Assembly (NCBI GenBank): GCA_028687435.1
Contig: JAQUAF010000013.1
Location: 1 to 64,000, forward strand
DNA from: Verrucomicrobiia bacterium
GTDB lineage: Bacteria; Verrucomicrobiota; Verrucomicrobiia; JABWAM01
DNA length: 64,000 nt
Reading direction: 5' to 3'
In this document: piece after piece, positions 1 through 8,688 of the stretch
How the letters are laid out: each line of letters opens with the position of its first letter
Numbering within the stretch: position 1 is the stretch's first letter
Translations under genes and position numbers: made by a program
Notes under the pieces: model-generated
Told to the model about the DNA's origin: nothing
The model's database searches: none
What the model saw: the letters and a program-made list of their open reading frames with translations, nothing else

Positions 1-102
1 AACTTCAAACGATTCAAAATGTTGACCCAAAAATGGATCGACCTCGCCCTGACGCTCTCCAGACTGGAAGTTGAGGAAGCTAAAAAATCACTGAAGGAGT
101 AG
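1..102 (+). CDS. 3' end of an unidentified gene (partial)
   Basis: The first frame is open from the window edge to a TAG stop at 100-102 and gives 33 residues ending in an amphipathic stretch (LEVEEAKKSLKE) typical of a C-terminal helix. The gene begins outside the window. The tail is too short to assign a family. It is followed by 91 bases without a recognisable gene, then by the 3' end of the convergent DUF1573 gene. Confidence 0.45.
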   Translation, partial: NFKRFKMLTQKWIDLALTLSRLEVEEAKKSLKE

Positions 103-193
103 TCCAGAATTCGGTACTCTCAAGCTCTGAAGAATGGTCAATTTCAAGAATTATAGGATGACAGTGAAAAGAAATGATGCGCAAATCCCCAAC

Positions 194-922
194 TCAGCGC
201 GGTTTGGCGGGAAATTGTTCGCTCAAACCCGCCGGCAACGTCGATTTGCCCACAATGGTTTCCACGGAATAAACGCGCGGTCTTCCGCCGGGATCGCTTG
301 TTTCCATCCGGATGATTTCCCTCACCGGTTTTGCCGTGCCGGTGGGGGTGACGACCACGGTGTATTCTTTTCCCTCAACGCGTGTTTGCAGCTTGGGAAC
401 AAAACGTGCGCCATCGCTGCTCACCTTGGTGATTTGAATGGGGGCGGCGGTTTCTGCCTTCAACCGGATTGTTTTCGCCGTGGCCGCTTCCCCCACCGAC
501 CAAAACAAGGATGGCGGGTCAATGGTGAGAGGCGAGGGAATGAACGCTCGCAGTTGGAGCACGGAAACCGGATTCTGCGCGTCATCCGTGGAAACCGCGA
601 TTTGGTGTTCTTGCCGGCCAAGCCTCCGGCCAAACTCAAACTGGGCGGTCAGCGTCCCTTTTTCCCCGGGTTGATAGGTTTTCTTGTCCACCAGCACCGT
701 CACGCATTTGCAGTTTGATTTGATGGCATTGATGGTGACCGGCCGTTTGCCCTCATTGCGAAAATGATATTCCGCGATCATCCCGCGATCCTGGACGGTG
801 GGACGCAGTTCCAATACCGGAGATTCCCACTTGATCTGCGCTTGTGACACGGAAAACGGAGCAAGGCTGCAAACAACGGCAGCGAAATATTTTGTAAAAC
901 GGTCAACAGGCAGGCAGAACAT
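194..922 (-). CDS. Secreted DUF1573 domain protein
   Basis: This is a 242-residue protein with an N-terminal signal peptide (about residues 1-28, ending VSQAQ). Residues about 45-125 match the DUF1573 pattern: an Ig-like strand with FRNEGKRPVTI, the paired cysteines C71-x-C73 in SNCKC, and PGEKG at 85-89. DUF1573 proteins of Bacteroidetes and PVC bacteria are exported and their function is not established. The rest of the protein is beta-rich, probably a second Ig-like fold. The ATG at 920-922 is followed directly by the signal peptide. The gene is divergent from the secreted ankyrin protein, with about 100 bp of AT-rich sequence between them that probably holds both promoters. Family assignment is good; role unknown. 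Confidence 0.8.
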   Translation of the reverse strand: MFCLPVDRFTKYFAAVVCSLAPFSVSQAQIKWESPVLELRPTVQDRGMIAEYHFRNEGKRPVTINAIKSNCKCVTVLVDKKTYQPGEKGTLTAQFEFGRRLGRQEHQIAVSTDDAQNPVSVLQLRAFIPSPLTIDPPSLFWSVGEAATAKTIRLKAETAAPIQITKVSSDGARFVPKLQTRVEGKEYTVVVTPTGTAKPVREIIRMETSDPGGRPRVYSVETIVGKSTLPAGLSEQFPAKPR

Positions 923-1024
923 GACAACAATAATATAAAAAGAGATTTTTCACGGCAAATCTATTTTTTTCGATTCAGATTTTCCTTTCGTCTTGGCGGG
1001 AAATATTCTCTACACTTGACAGGC

Positions 1025-2635
1025 ATGAAAGCTCCTTTTTTTTCGTCTTTCTTCCTGCTCCTTGTTGCCGGTTCGTTGTCCGCCCAGAAATCAATGTCTC
1101 CTGTCATTCTGACAGATCCTCCCCTTGTCGCAGCCGCAAAAGTCGGCAGTTTCACCCAAGTCAAGGTTTTGCTGGACAAAGGCGTTTCAGTGAATTCCAC
1201 CGATGCGGAAGGTAAAACCCCCTTGTTTTGGGCGGCGGAACGCGGTCATTTTGAGATTGTCGAACTCGCGCTTGCCAAAGGTGCGGATGTCAATCTTGCC
1301 AGCGTCGAGGGGTGGACGCCCCTCATGAAAGCCGCCGCCGCCGGACATGTGGCCATCGCAAAAATTTTGATTTCGAAAGGCGCCAGAGTAAACGCCAAAA
1401 ATGCCGGTGAATGGACTGCCCTCAATCTTGCGGCGGCCAATGCCCGCGTTGAAATGGTTCGATTGTTGCTTGCCCATGGGGCTGTGGTCAATGAACCCAA
1501 CCAATTTGGGAAAAATCCGCTTGATTATGCGATTGCTTTTGCCGATCGGACCGGCCAGCCAGAGCTTGCCGCATTGCTGACCAAAGCGGGCGGAAAACCA
1601 ACTCCGCCCCCGGCGTTCTCTTCGTCTCCTTCGGAAAGCAAGAAAGTTCAAACGATGGCGGACCATGTGAAGTCGGGCAACTTGGCCAGGGTTCGGGAAT
1701 TGCTGAAAAGCGGAATTCCTCCCGATCAGCGTGATGAGGGCGGCAAGACGCCGCTCATGTGGGCTGCGGAACGAAACCGCCATGAAATCGCCATGCTTCT
1801 CCTGGAGCGTGGCGCCGATGTGAATGCCTCCACTTCGGAAGGTTGGACGCCGCTCATGAGCGCTGTCACAGGCAGTCAAACAAAATTGCTGGAGCTTCTG
1901 ATTGAAAGGGGCGCCAAAGTCAATGCCAGACATCAAAGCGGCTGGACCCCCATGATCCTTGCCTCGCTGACCAGGCATGCCGATGCCGTTGCCTGCCTTC
2001 TTAAACATGGAGCAAATGTCAATGCCAGGAATTCCTCGGGAAAGGGCGCTCTTGATTACGCTTTGGAGAACAACCAGACTCATTTGGCGGTCATGCTGCA
2101 AAAAGCCGGAGCAACCGCCGTCCTCCCTTTGCCGTCGGAACTTCCCGACACCGACCAATCACTTGCGGCCTGGGCCAAGATCGGCCATGTTAAAAAAATC
2201 CAAGCCATGCTGGATCAGGATGCCAGGGTTGATGAACCTGACAGGGAAGGCAAAACTCCTCTCATGTGGGCCGCGGAACGTGGGCAATTGGAGGCTGTCA
2301 GGATTTTTCTGAAGCATGGCGCGGATGTGAACGCAGCCAAGCCGGGGCAGGGTTGGACGGCGCTTATGGGCGCCACGGCCGGGGGACATGCTGAAATTGC
2401 CCTGCTCCTGCTTCAAAAAGGGGCGAAAATCAACGCCATTGACTCACAAGGCAGGACTTCGCTGATGCTGGCCGCCTTGATGGGCAACGTGGAAATGGCC
2501 AGGCTGCTGCTCAAGCAGGGCGCGGATCCTGGCGTTAAGGGTTGCAACGGTGAAACCGCTCTCACCCTCGCCAGACAGTATAACCAGACAGCCATGGCAA
2601 ACCTTCTCGCCGGGGCGGCCAAAAGACAGCGATAG
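1025..2635 (+). CDS. Secreted ankyrin-repeat protein with triplicated block
   Basis: The protein has 536 residues and starts at the ATG at 1025, which begins a clear signal peptide (MKAPFFSSFFLLLVAGSLSA); an in-frame TTG lies three codons upstream. The rest is ankyrin repeats, with motifs such as GKTPLMWAAERG and LLLERGADVNA. They fall into three blocks of about 150 residues (roughly 30-185, 205-350 and 365-530), each with about five repeats and each containing the same G-K-T-P-L-x-W-A-A-E-R repeat near its start. Low-complexity Pro/Ser linkers separate the blocks. Ankyrin arrays bind proteins; a periplasmic or extracellular location is inferred from the signal peptide. No catalytic domain is visible. 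It appears to be monocistronic. Confidence 0.85.
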   Translation: MKAPFFSSFFLLLVAGSLSAQKSMSPVILTDPPLVAAAKVGSFTQVKVLLDKGVSVNSTDAEGKTPLFWAAERGHFEIVELALAKGADVNLASVEGWTPLMKAAAAGHVAIAKILISKGARVNAKNAGEWTALNLAAANARVEMVRLLLAHGAVVNEPNQFGKNPLDYAIAFADRTGQPELAALLTKAGGKPTPPPAFSSSPSESKKVQTMADHVKSGNLARVRELLKSGIPPDQRDEGGKTPLMWAAERNRHEIAMLLLERGADVNASTSEGWTPLMSAVTGSQTKLLELLIERGAKVNARHQSGWTPMILASLTRHADAVACLLKHGANVNARNSSGKGALDYALENNQTHLAVMLQKAGATAVLPLPSELPDTDQSLAAWAKIGHVKKIQAMLDQDARVDEPDREGKTPLMWAAERGQLEAVRIFLKHGADVNAAKPGQGWTALMGATAGGHAEIALLLLQKGAKINAIDSQGRTSLMLAALMGNVEMARLLLKQGADPGVKGCNGETALTLARQYNQTAMANLLAGAAKRQR

Positions 2636-2668
2636 ATTCATGGGATTTTGCCGCCTTTTATCTGATGT

Positions 2669-3259
2669 TCAATTCTTGCGGGCATTTAAAATCAAGGCAT
2701 CGACAGCTTTTGAAATTCCATCAATATCTTTGATTTTTTCAGTAGCATACAGACTGATTGCATTGCCTTCCCTGAAAAAATGAACCACAGAAGGATCTTC
2801 AATATATGACTTGCTGGCTTTTTCAAATTTTCTTTCAATAATACACCACTCTCCAACTTTATTGTTGCAAATCTGATATTTTAGCAACAATGAATCAATC
2901 ATCATTGAGTTCATAACCAAATCTTTCATAAGAAGAGCCAAGGCATCTTCCGATGTTGCGCCCTCAATAACACGTCCGCGAGCGAGAATTTCTCCGTTTT
3001 TATCAAAAATATCCATGTCTGAAATAATCCCTTTCTGGCTTTTTTGAAAGTTTTTCGTTTTTATTTGGAATCCGCCAACCAATAGGATGCTTTTGTCTAA
3101 AAAAAACGTTTTTCTTGTCGTGAGTGATTGGCTTTTAATTGGAATTTTAAGTGAAGATCTAAGTTGACCGGCTCGGTCATCCATATCATCTGAAAAACAA
3201 ATTTCACAAAGAAAAATTAGAAGAATTCCTTGAATAATGACATTGATGCTTTGTTTCAT
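2669..3259 (-). CDS. Small secreted protein of unknown function
   Basis: This 196-residue protein begins with a hydrophobic signal peptide (MKQSINVIIQGILLIFLCEICFS). The ATG at 3257-3259 is preceded on its strand by AAAAAAGGTATTT, a weak ribosome-binding site. The body is mixed alpha/beta with no motif I recognise. Its base composition is clearly more AT-rich than most neighbours. It lies 11 bases after the stop of the transglutaminase-like gene and is almost certainly co-transcribed with it, so it may be an accessory or partner protein. Confidence 0.65.
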   Translation of the reverse strand: MKQSINVIIQGILLIFLCEICFSDDMDDRAGQLRSSLKIPIKSQSLTTRKTFFLDKSILLVGGFQIKTKNFQKSQKGIISDMDIFDKNGEILARGRVIEGATSEDALALLMKDLVMNSMMIDSLLLKYQICNNKVGEWCIIERKFEKASKSYIEDPSVVHFFREGNAISLYATEKIKDIDGISKAVDALILNARKN

Positions 3260-3270
3260 AAATACCTTTT

Positions 3271-5580
3271 TTATTGAATATCTGATACCGTGCCTGGGCT
3301 GATATTTGCTGTTGTTCCTGCCGATGCAGCTTCCGCGGCGGTCGAGGTGTCGATTGTGTCCGCGATATATTGCGCTTCTGTTTGCGTGCCAAGCGATGGG
3401 CCTGCGCAGGCATCGAAAATCCGTCCGTCGAATTCTGCAAAGGCATGATTTCCAAAGCCAAGTCGAACAGGGTTGACATCGTCTGTGCCGGCAATTTTCA
3501 AATTGCTGGTCGATAAGGGGTAAAATGGATTGTTGCAGTTTCCTTCACCTACTAAATTAATGGTATTTATATATCCAAAGGGTGACATATAACGATAATT
3601 AATCGGAATGCCTAGTAATCTTCCAAGACTACAAATGCCAGAGGCCTGATCGTAACAATTGATGATATTTCCATCGGATTTGTCGATATAACCAGTAAGA
3701 TTCATTCTCCCGCCAAAATTATTTTCCGCATACTTTCGACGACCACCGTTTATGTCGTAAGTAAGGCCGTGCCCCGCATGAAGATACTGGGTAATATGGC
3801 GCAAGGCGTTGCCTGATGTTGAGTCTCCATTGCAGGAGGCGCTTGTCATTACAAAATCCAAAGCCTTTGTCCACGCGTTTTTCTGGCTTCCAACAGTGTT
3901 TTCCCACGGCGATGCCGGCGTGTCGAGGATCGTGTATACGGTGATAGGCCCTGAAACGTTCATGTTGACGTTGGTTGTGACGGTTGTGTTGAACCCCCGC
4001 ATCTGCCATTGCCATTGGCCGCCGGTCATTTTCAGCACGCAGTTGGTTGCGGTTCCCGCGGACGAGAACATCGTCCAGTTTGTTCCACCGTCCGACTCGC
4101 CTCCGCCGGTTGGGAACGACACGGTGGAGTAGCAATTCGTGCCCAAGGACAGGGAACCGGACGAACCCGCCGCGACAGGCGACATCGTGGCCCGGTAAAT
4201 GGCATTGGTCAGCCCGGAGGGTTGAACGGCAAAGCGGGCCTTGAAGGAGAAGATTTTGTTTGTGGGGTAGCACACCGGTATTGCCGATCCGCCCGCCGCC
4301 GCCCACTCGCCATTGGTAAGATTATAAGCCGTGGAATAATCCTGCCGGAGATGGATGGCGGGGGCGCCCGCGCCATAATCAAAATTGATATGGGTCACTT
4401 TTACTCCCGCCACGCTGAAATCCTTGCTCCCTTTGCATGAGGATTCGTTTTGATCTTTGGCGGAAATTTGCACGTCTTTGAGCGAACTGCTCATGTTCTG
4501 TCCGCAGACATAGGCCACGGATTCATTGGTCGCCACCACCGCCTTTGACGTGTCCGACGAACTCCATGCATAGCTGCCCGATCCGCCTGTTGCCCAAACA
4601 ACCGTTTTCCAGCCTGCGGCGACCCATTCCTGGGATGCCTCAACCTTGATTGGCGGCTTCACGTCCACTTGATGAACATCCTTGTCCGCCACATCCTCGG
4701 CCCTGATATTTACTGTTCCACCGGTGGAATCCTTGACATACGTCACCTTGGTTGTGGGTCCCTCTTCCGGGCTGACTGTTGCGATGGAAGTATTCTCCGA
4801 TGTCCAATAAAGCGTGGGAGCGCCGCTTCCGGAAAGATATTCATTGTGCAACATGATGCTTTCCCCGCAGGGAATGGAGGCATCCCCGGAAATCGCCGCG
4901 CCGCCGATGGTTACCTGATGCGGATCGGCTTCGCATCCCAGGTTTGCGTCGGAAACCGAGATGGTTGTCTTGCCGCGCTTGTAAAAACTCATCCATGCTG
5001 TTCCGCCGCCCAAATCGCTCACATCACACACGTCCGTGTTGCTGGAGGACCAGCTGTAACTGCCCATCGCCGCTCCATCCGCGTAACAATAGCCGCCCGC
5101 CCCGTCAGACAGGCAAAAAGGGGCACCGCCTCTTTCATCTGTCACCGTGATTTGCTCCACATTAAACCAATTTTCGCCGGAGCTGATATTCTGCGGCTTG
5201 TTGCTGTCATCGACCGAACAGGACCAATAATAAGTGATATAAACTTCCGCATGTTTCCAACCGGGGCTGCTGGTATTTAATATGGCGTTATCGCCGACTT
5301 GGGTTAAATCGTCATACCAATGGTAAAAGGTGGAATCCAGGCTCCATGATCCCGTGCTTCCATCATCCTTGCAACAGGAAGAGGCGTCAGGCGGTTCCGG
5401 CGGATCTTCGTCAAAGGCGTACAGGTAACCGGTTTCATTCAGGCAAAGATTCTGTCCGTCTCCGGCGCCCAGATCAATTGTCACCGTTCCCCCCAAGGGG
5501 TGATTCGCGGCAATCAAGATCCACAAGGCCAGTCCCCAATGAAGCGGGTTTTTCAAATGCGGCACATTAAAAATTTTCAT
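3271..5580 (-). CDS. Secreted Ig-like / transglutaminase-like protein
   Basis: The protein has 769 residues. I chose the ATG at 5580, which gives a signal peptide (MKIFNVPHLKNPLHWGLALW...); a TTG seven codons upstream adds only a basic tail. Residues about 150-400 contain several bacterial Ig-like (BIG/PKD-like) units, with SYSWSSSNTDV and SYAWSSSDTSK. The C-terminal 130 residues resemble a transglutaminase-like cysteine protease fold: a candidate Cys at 642 (NCYDQA, followed by LGRLLGIP), His at 712 (FGNHAFAEF) and Asp at 723 (IFDACAG), in the order of the Cys-His-Asp triad. The protein is rich in cysteine, which suggests disulfides in the periplasm or outside the cell. It lies 39 bases after the YD-repeat gene. 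The substrate is unknown; the triad is inferred from motif order. Confidence 0.7.
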   Translation of the reverse strand: MKIFNVPHLKNPLHWGLALWILIAANHPLGGTVTIDLGAGDGQNLCLNETGYLYAFDEDPPEPPDASSCCKDDGSTGSWSLDSTFYHWYDDLTQVGDNAILNTSSPGWKHAEVYITYYWSCSVDDSNKPQNISSGENWFNVEQITVTDERGGAPFCLSDGAGGYCYADGAAMGSYSWSSSNTDVCDVSDLGGGTAWMSFYKRGKTTISVSDANLGCEADPHQVTIGGAAISGDASIPCGESIMLHNEYLSGSGAPTLYWTSENTSIATVSPEEGPTTKVTYVKDSTGGTVNIRAEDVADKDVHQVDVKPPIKVEASQEWVAAGWKTVVWATGGSGSYAWSSSDTSKAVVATNESVAYVCGQNMSSSLKDVQISAKDQNESSCKGSKDFSVAGVKVTHINFDYGAGAPAIHLRQDYSTAYNLTNGEWAAAGGSAIPVCYPTNKIFSFKARFAVQPSGLTNAIYRATMSPVAAGSSGSLSLGTNCYSTVSFPTGGGESDGGTNWTMFSSAGTATNCVLKMTGGQWQWQMRGFNTTVTTNVNMNVSGPITVYTILDTPASPWENTVGSQKNAWTKALDFVMTSASCNGDSTSGNALRHITQYLHAGHGLTYDINGGRRKYAENNFGGRMNLTGYIDKSDGNIINCYDQASGICSLGRLLGIPINYRYMSPFGYINTINLVGEGNCNNPFYPLSTSNLKIAGTDDVNPVRLGFGNHAFAEFDGRIFDACAGPSLGTQTEAQYIADTIDTSTAAEAASAGTTANISPGTVSDIQ

Positions 5581-5619
5581 AAGTTTCTTTCGCGATTTCA
5601 ACTTGAAATGTGATGCCCG

Positions 5620-7389
5620 TCAGTTGTTGCCGGAAGAGTTCCGCTGCGGTTTTGCCAGTCCGCCCATGGCGTCAAAATGCACTGTTTTGACGGATTGTTT
5701 TCCAGCCAGCAAATCAATGCTGGTAATCTGCATCTCCCTTCCCCCGTCGCCAACCGCAGTTCGTTTTTCCCGCACCAGTGTGGTCCCATGATGATCATAA
5801 TAAAGGGTTTTTTCTTCCTGCCCATCGTCGCCGTATTGCACAATATGATGCGGCACTCCGTCCAAATAAGCGGTTTTGGTCTTGCCGTCAGCGCTGCGCT
5901 CATAGGTCCAAATCCTGCCCTTGGCGTCGCGTTGGGCCACGCAATGTCCCCGGGCGTCGTAGTAAAGGACCCTTCGCCTTTCCATGTCCCACGAGTCGTT
6001 GGAATTGGTCTTTGCATCGGCTGAAGTGTCTGGCGATTCCTTGAAAAAACGCGCGGGTATGATGGTGATCTCTCTCATCCCGTCGGTCAAATATCGTGTG
6101 CGTATTTGCGAGTGGCCCATATTTTCGCGGTAAACCACCCGTCCGGATTCATCACGTTCTTCTTTCCAGAGCAACCGGCCATCGCATATGGCGGTTATAT
6201 GCCGGCCATCCGGGGAATATTGGTATGACGTGGTTTTTGTCGGATTGTCCTGACTTTTTTCCGTTGTTCGAACCCTTTTGCCTTGCTCATTATAGGTATT
6301 GCGCACCGATTTGACAATCTTGCCATTCTCCACGATTTCTTCCTTGCGGAATTTTCCGGCAAGAGAGCCGGAGGCAAATCGGCATGAGGTTTTCTTTACG
6401 CCATCAAGGCTCTGAACGATGAGAATGCCCTTGGCCGTGTCATCATGCCAGAACTCCGTCTGTCCCTTGGCGTTTTTGCGTCCAATCGCGGCGTTCTCAA
6501 ACATGCCCTTGGCGGCGTCCACATGGTAGGTCCACTCCCCGTTTGGGGCGGCATCCTTGAGAATCCGCCGGGTTTTGGCGTCCCACGCCAGCAGCCGGGC
6601 GCCGTTCAGTTTGAGCGTGGAATTTTTCTGGCCGTCGGTTCCATACTCGAAGCTGGACGACGTTCCGTCCGCCTTGACCACCCTGGCGAGACAGGACTCT
6701 TCCTTGAGGCCCGGGGTCAAAGAGGGGAGCTTGATTTTTTCGATGGCAATCCGTTGGTTGTTGCGCAGAAGGAAACCTGTCACTTCCCCGGTCATGGGCG
6801 CGGTTTCCACCCGCAGGATGGGGGTGCCGCCCTCCCGGATTTCCGACACCCTGTTGTTCATGTAGAAATAATCCAGTTTTTTGTCCTTGGTCTGAAACTG
6901 GGCGATTCTGCCCTGGTTGAAAACCATCTTGGTGTCGCAAGTTGCATAAACAAACAAGCTGGGACCGTTTTTTTCGGCTTTCCAACCTCCCTGGCCATGC
7001 AAGATCGAGGGATTTTTTTTGTCGATCTGAAAGATGCGGAACCATCCGTCGGGCTGTTCCAGCTTATAATTGTTGTCATCCACCTGGTACATCTTTGCCT
7101 CAAGCAACGGCACGCACCAGGAGCCCGCCTGACCGCCCCCAAGATAGGGGGAAGGGATGTTCAGGCTGGAATTGAAGAAAACATAGAGAGGCGCCTGGAT
7201 TTTGCCGAGATCCAGGCTGCCAACGGTTTCCACATGCAAAACATGGCCTTGGAAGTCCACATGATCGAAAAACGAACGGGGAACTCCCCATGACAATCCG
7301 CAACTCCGACCCGGCTGGACGGAAACCAGCAGGCATGCCGCCGCAAGAAGAGCGCGCAAATGGTTGTTTATGGAAAAAACTCTTGCCAT
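5620..7389 (-). CDS. Secreted YD-repeat (RHS-like) protein
   Basis: This is a 589-residue protein. The frame is open further upstream, but the ATG at 7387-7389 begins a signal peptide (MARVFSINNHLRALLAAACL, followed by a Cys near position 31). The C-terminal 300 residues contain YD/RHS-type repeats such as YNEQGKRVRTT, YSPDGRHITAI, YYDARGHCVAQRDAKGR and YGDDGQEEKTLYYD. YD repeats form beta-shell filaments in RHS and teneurin proteins. This one is short and has no visible toxin tip or RHS core motif, so it is better called a YD-repeat surface protein than an RHS toxin. It sits between the small membrane protein and the transglutaminase-like gene, all on one strand with short gaps. Confidence 0.7.
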   Translation of the reverse strand: MARVFSINNHLRALLAAACLLVSVQPGRSCGLSWGVPRSFFDHVDFQGHVLHVETVGSLDLGKIQAPLYVFFNSSLNIPSPYLGGGQAGSWCVPLLEAKMYQVDDNNYKLEQPDGWFRIFQIDKKNPSILHGQGGWKAEKNGPSLFVYATCDTKMVFNQGRIAQFQTKDKKLDYFYMNNRVSEIREGGTPILRVETAPMTGEVTGFLLRNNQRIAIEKIKLPSLTPGLKEESCLARVVKADGTSSSFEYGTDGQKNSTLKLNGARLLAWDAKTRRILKDAAPNGEWTYHVDAAKGMFENAAIGRKNAKGQTEFWHDDTAKGILIVQSLDGVKKTSCRFASGSLAGKFRKEEIVENGKIVKSVRNTYNEQGKRVRTTEKSQDNPTKTTSYQYSPDGRHITAICDGRLLWKEERDESGRVVYRENMGHSQIRTRYLTDGMREITIIPARFFKESPDTSADAKTNSNDSWDMERRRVLYYDARGHCVAQRDAKGRIWTYERSADGKTKTAYLDGVPHHIVQYGDDGQEEKTLYYDHHGTTLVREKRTAVGDGGREMQITSIDLLAGKQSVKTVHFDAMGGLAKPQRNSSGNN

Positions 7390-7462
7390 CTCTTTGATGC
7401 GTTGAGACGCTTCATTCCTTCGGTCTTGAGTTCTAACAGCCGCCGTGGCGGACAGCCTCTTA

Positions 7463-7675
7463 TCATTCCCCTCCACTGGACGAACTGGAGGATGAGCAGG
7501 AGGTGCCCTGCGACTGGGTGGGCCGGATCGTGTTGCCGTCCCTTCGAACCTGCGAGGCGAACGTGACCAGGGTGACAACCCACAAAACAGCGGCGCAAAC
7601 CAGCAATCCAAACAGAATCTTGATATTTTTCGTCGGAAGCCTCTTTCTTGTTTGTGAAAAGGCGAGTCTATGCAT
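7463..7675 (-). CDS. Small single-pass membrane protein, Ser-rich tail
   Basis: The protein has 70 residues from the ATG at 7675 (ten more if a TTG at 7705 is used). A basic N-terminus (FSQTRKRLPTKNIK) is followed by one transmembrane segment (ILFGLLVCAAVLWVVTLVTF) and a short C-terminal tail ending in CSSSSSSSGGE. The positive-inside rule places the Ser-rich tail outside. No clear ribosome-binding site is seen. It lies 73 bases before the YD-repeat gene and is probably the first gene of that cassette. No family recognised. Confidence 0.5.
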   Translation of the reverse strand: MHRLAFSQTRKRLPTKNIKILFGLLVCAAVLWVVTLVTFASQVRRDGNTIRPTQSQGTSCSSSSSSSGGE

Positions 7676-7770
7676 TAATAAATCGCTGTCAACATCATTT
7701 GACAATATTAAACTTTTTCATCGGGAAACCCCTCATGCCTCATTTTGTTTCAAGGTTTGGAAAATTCAGA

Positions 7771-7935
7771 GTTTGCTGGAAAAAGCGGTGCAGGAGCCCC
7801 GCCCTCCTTTTATTTCAAAATGAATGGCGGGCGGGCCGTCGCCACGCCGACTTGTCTCGCCGAAGCGCTCGGGCGAAGGCGGAAATGGCTTTGGCCACGC
7901 AGGCGGGGCTCCCGCACCGCCTTGCCGGTTTTCCG
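7771..7935. repeat. Imperfect inverted repeat, family R
   Basis: The left arm (7776-7803) reads GCGGTGCAGGAGCCCCGCC at its core. The right arm (7902-7928) is its near-perfect reverse complement (GGCGGGGCTCCCGCACCGCC). The two can fold into a long hairpin. A second copy of the left arm lies at 12493-12530. The element overlaps the 5' end of the GT2 gene and supplies its probable start codon, so it may be an inserted palindromic element. Confidence 0.7.
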
Positions 7936-8688
7936 CATCAAGCGTCAAACATCGAGCATCGAGCCGCCCCGGCGCAGGCGGGACTTAATTCAACTCCGGT
8001 TTCCGTCATTCTTCCGATTTTCAACGAGGAAGCCAGTCTGCCCGGGGCCGCTCGGGAGATTCTGGCCGCGGCGCCCGTTTTTTTTGCCGATTATGAACTG
8101 ATCCTGGTCAACGACGGCAGCGACGACCGGACCGCCTCGATTTGCGGGGAACTGGCGGCGGAATCACCCTGCGTGCGCGCGATTCATCATTCCTCCAATC
8201 GCGGTTATGGCGCGGCCCTTCGCAGCGGTTTTGCCGCCGCAACCAAGGAGTGGATTTTTTTCATGGACGCGGACAGACAGTTTCGGTTCGATGACATCAG
8301 CGGGCTGCTTCCACATCTTGAGCGTCATGACCTGATCATGGGCTATCGCGCTCCGCGACATGATCCGTGGTTCCGCATCCTGGCCGCCCGGATTGGGAAT
8401 TTTCTTGCCCGATGGATGCTTGGCATCCGGGCGCGGGACATCAACTGCGCGTTCAAGCTTGTCAGACGCGACAGGCTGCAGGCTCTCGACTTGCGTTCGG
8501 AGGGCGGATTCATCAATGCGGAACTGCTGGCGCTGGCGGCGGCGGAGGGATGGCGTTGCGTTGAAGCGCCGGTGCGGCATTTCCCGCGCCGATATGGGGC
8601 TGCGACAGGGGCGCGCCCCCGCGTCATAGGCCGGATTCTTTGGGAGTGCCTCCGCCTGCGGCGCCGGATTTTGAGCAAAGCCAGATGA
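7885..8688 (+). CDS. Family 2 glycosyltransferase
   Basis: The protein has 267 residues from the ATG at 7885, preceded by AAGGCGGA; the frame is open up to 7648, so the start is uncertain. The GT-A fold is clear: VSVILPIFNEE (39-49), LVNDGSDD (74-81) and the metal-binding DxD in MDADRQF (127-133). It resembles dolichol-phosphate mannose synthase/polyprenyl-phosphate glycosyltransferases, which move a sugar from a nucleotide donor to a lipid carrier at the inner face of the membrane. There is no C-terminal membrane anchor. Its 3' end overlaps that of the convergent GT-C gene by 65 bp. That neighbour is of the class that uses polyprenyl-phosphate sugars, so the two may act in series (inference). 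Confidence 0.85.
   Translation: MALATQAGLPHRLAGFPHQASNIEHRAAPAQAGLNSTPVSVILPIFNEEASLPGAAREILAAAPVFFADYELILVNDGSDDRTASICGELAAESPCVRAIHHSSNRGYGAALRSGFAAATKEWIFFMDADRQFRFDDISGLLPHLERHDLIMGYRAPRHDPWFRILAARIGNFLARWMLGIRARDINCAFKLVRRDRLQALDLRSEGGFINAELLALAAAEGWRCVEAPVRHFPRRYGAATGARPRVIGRILWECLRLRRRILSKAR

Noticed and set aside
5620-7389. RHS toxin with immunity gene
   Set aside because: YD repeats are few, there is no RHS core-associated domain or toxin tip, and the downstream gene is not a typical immunity protein.
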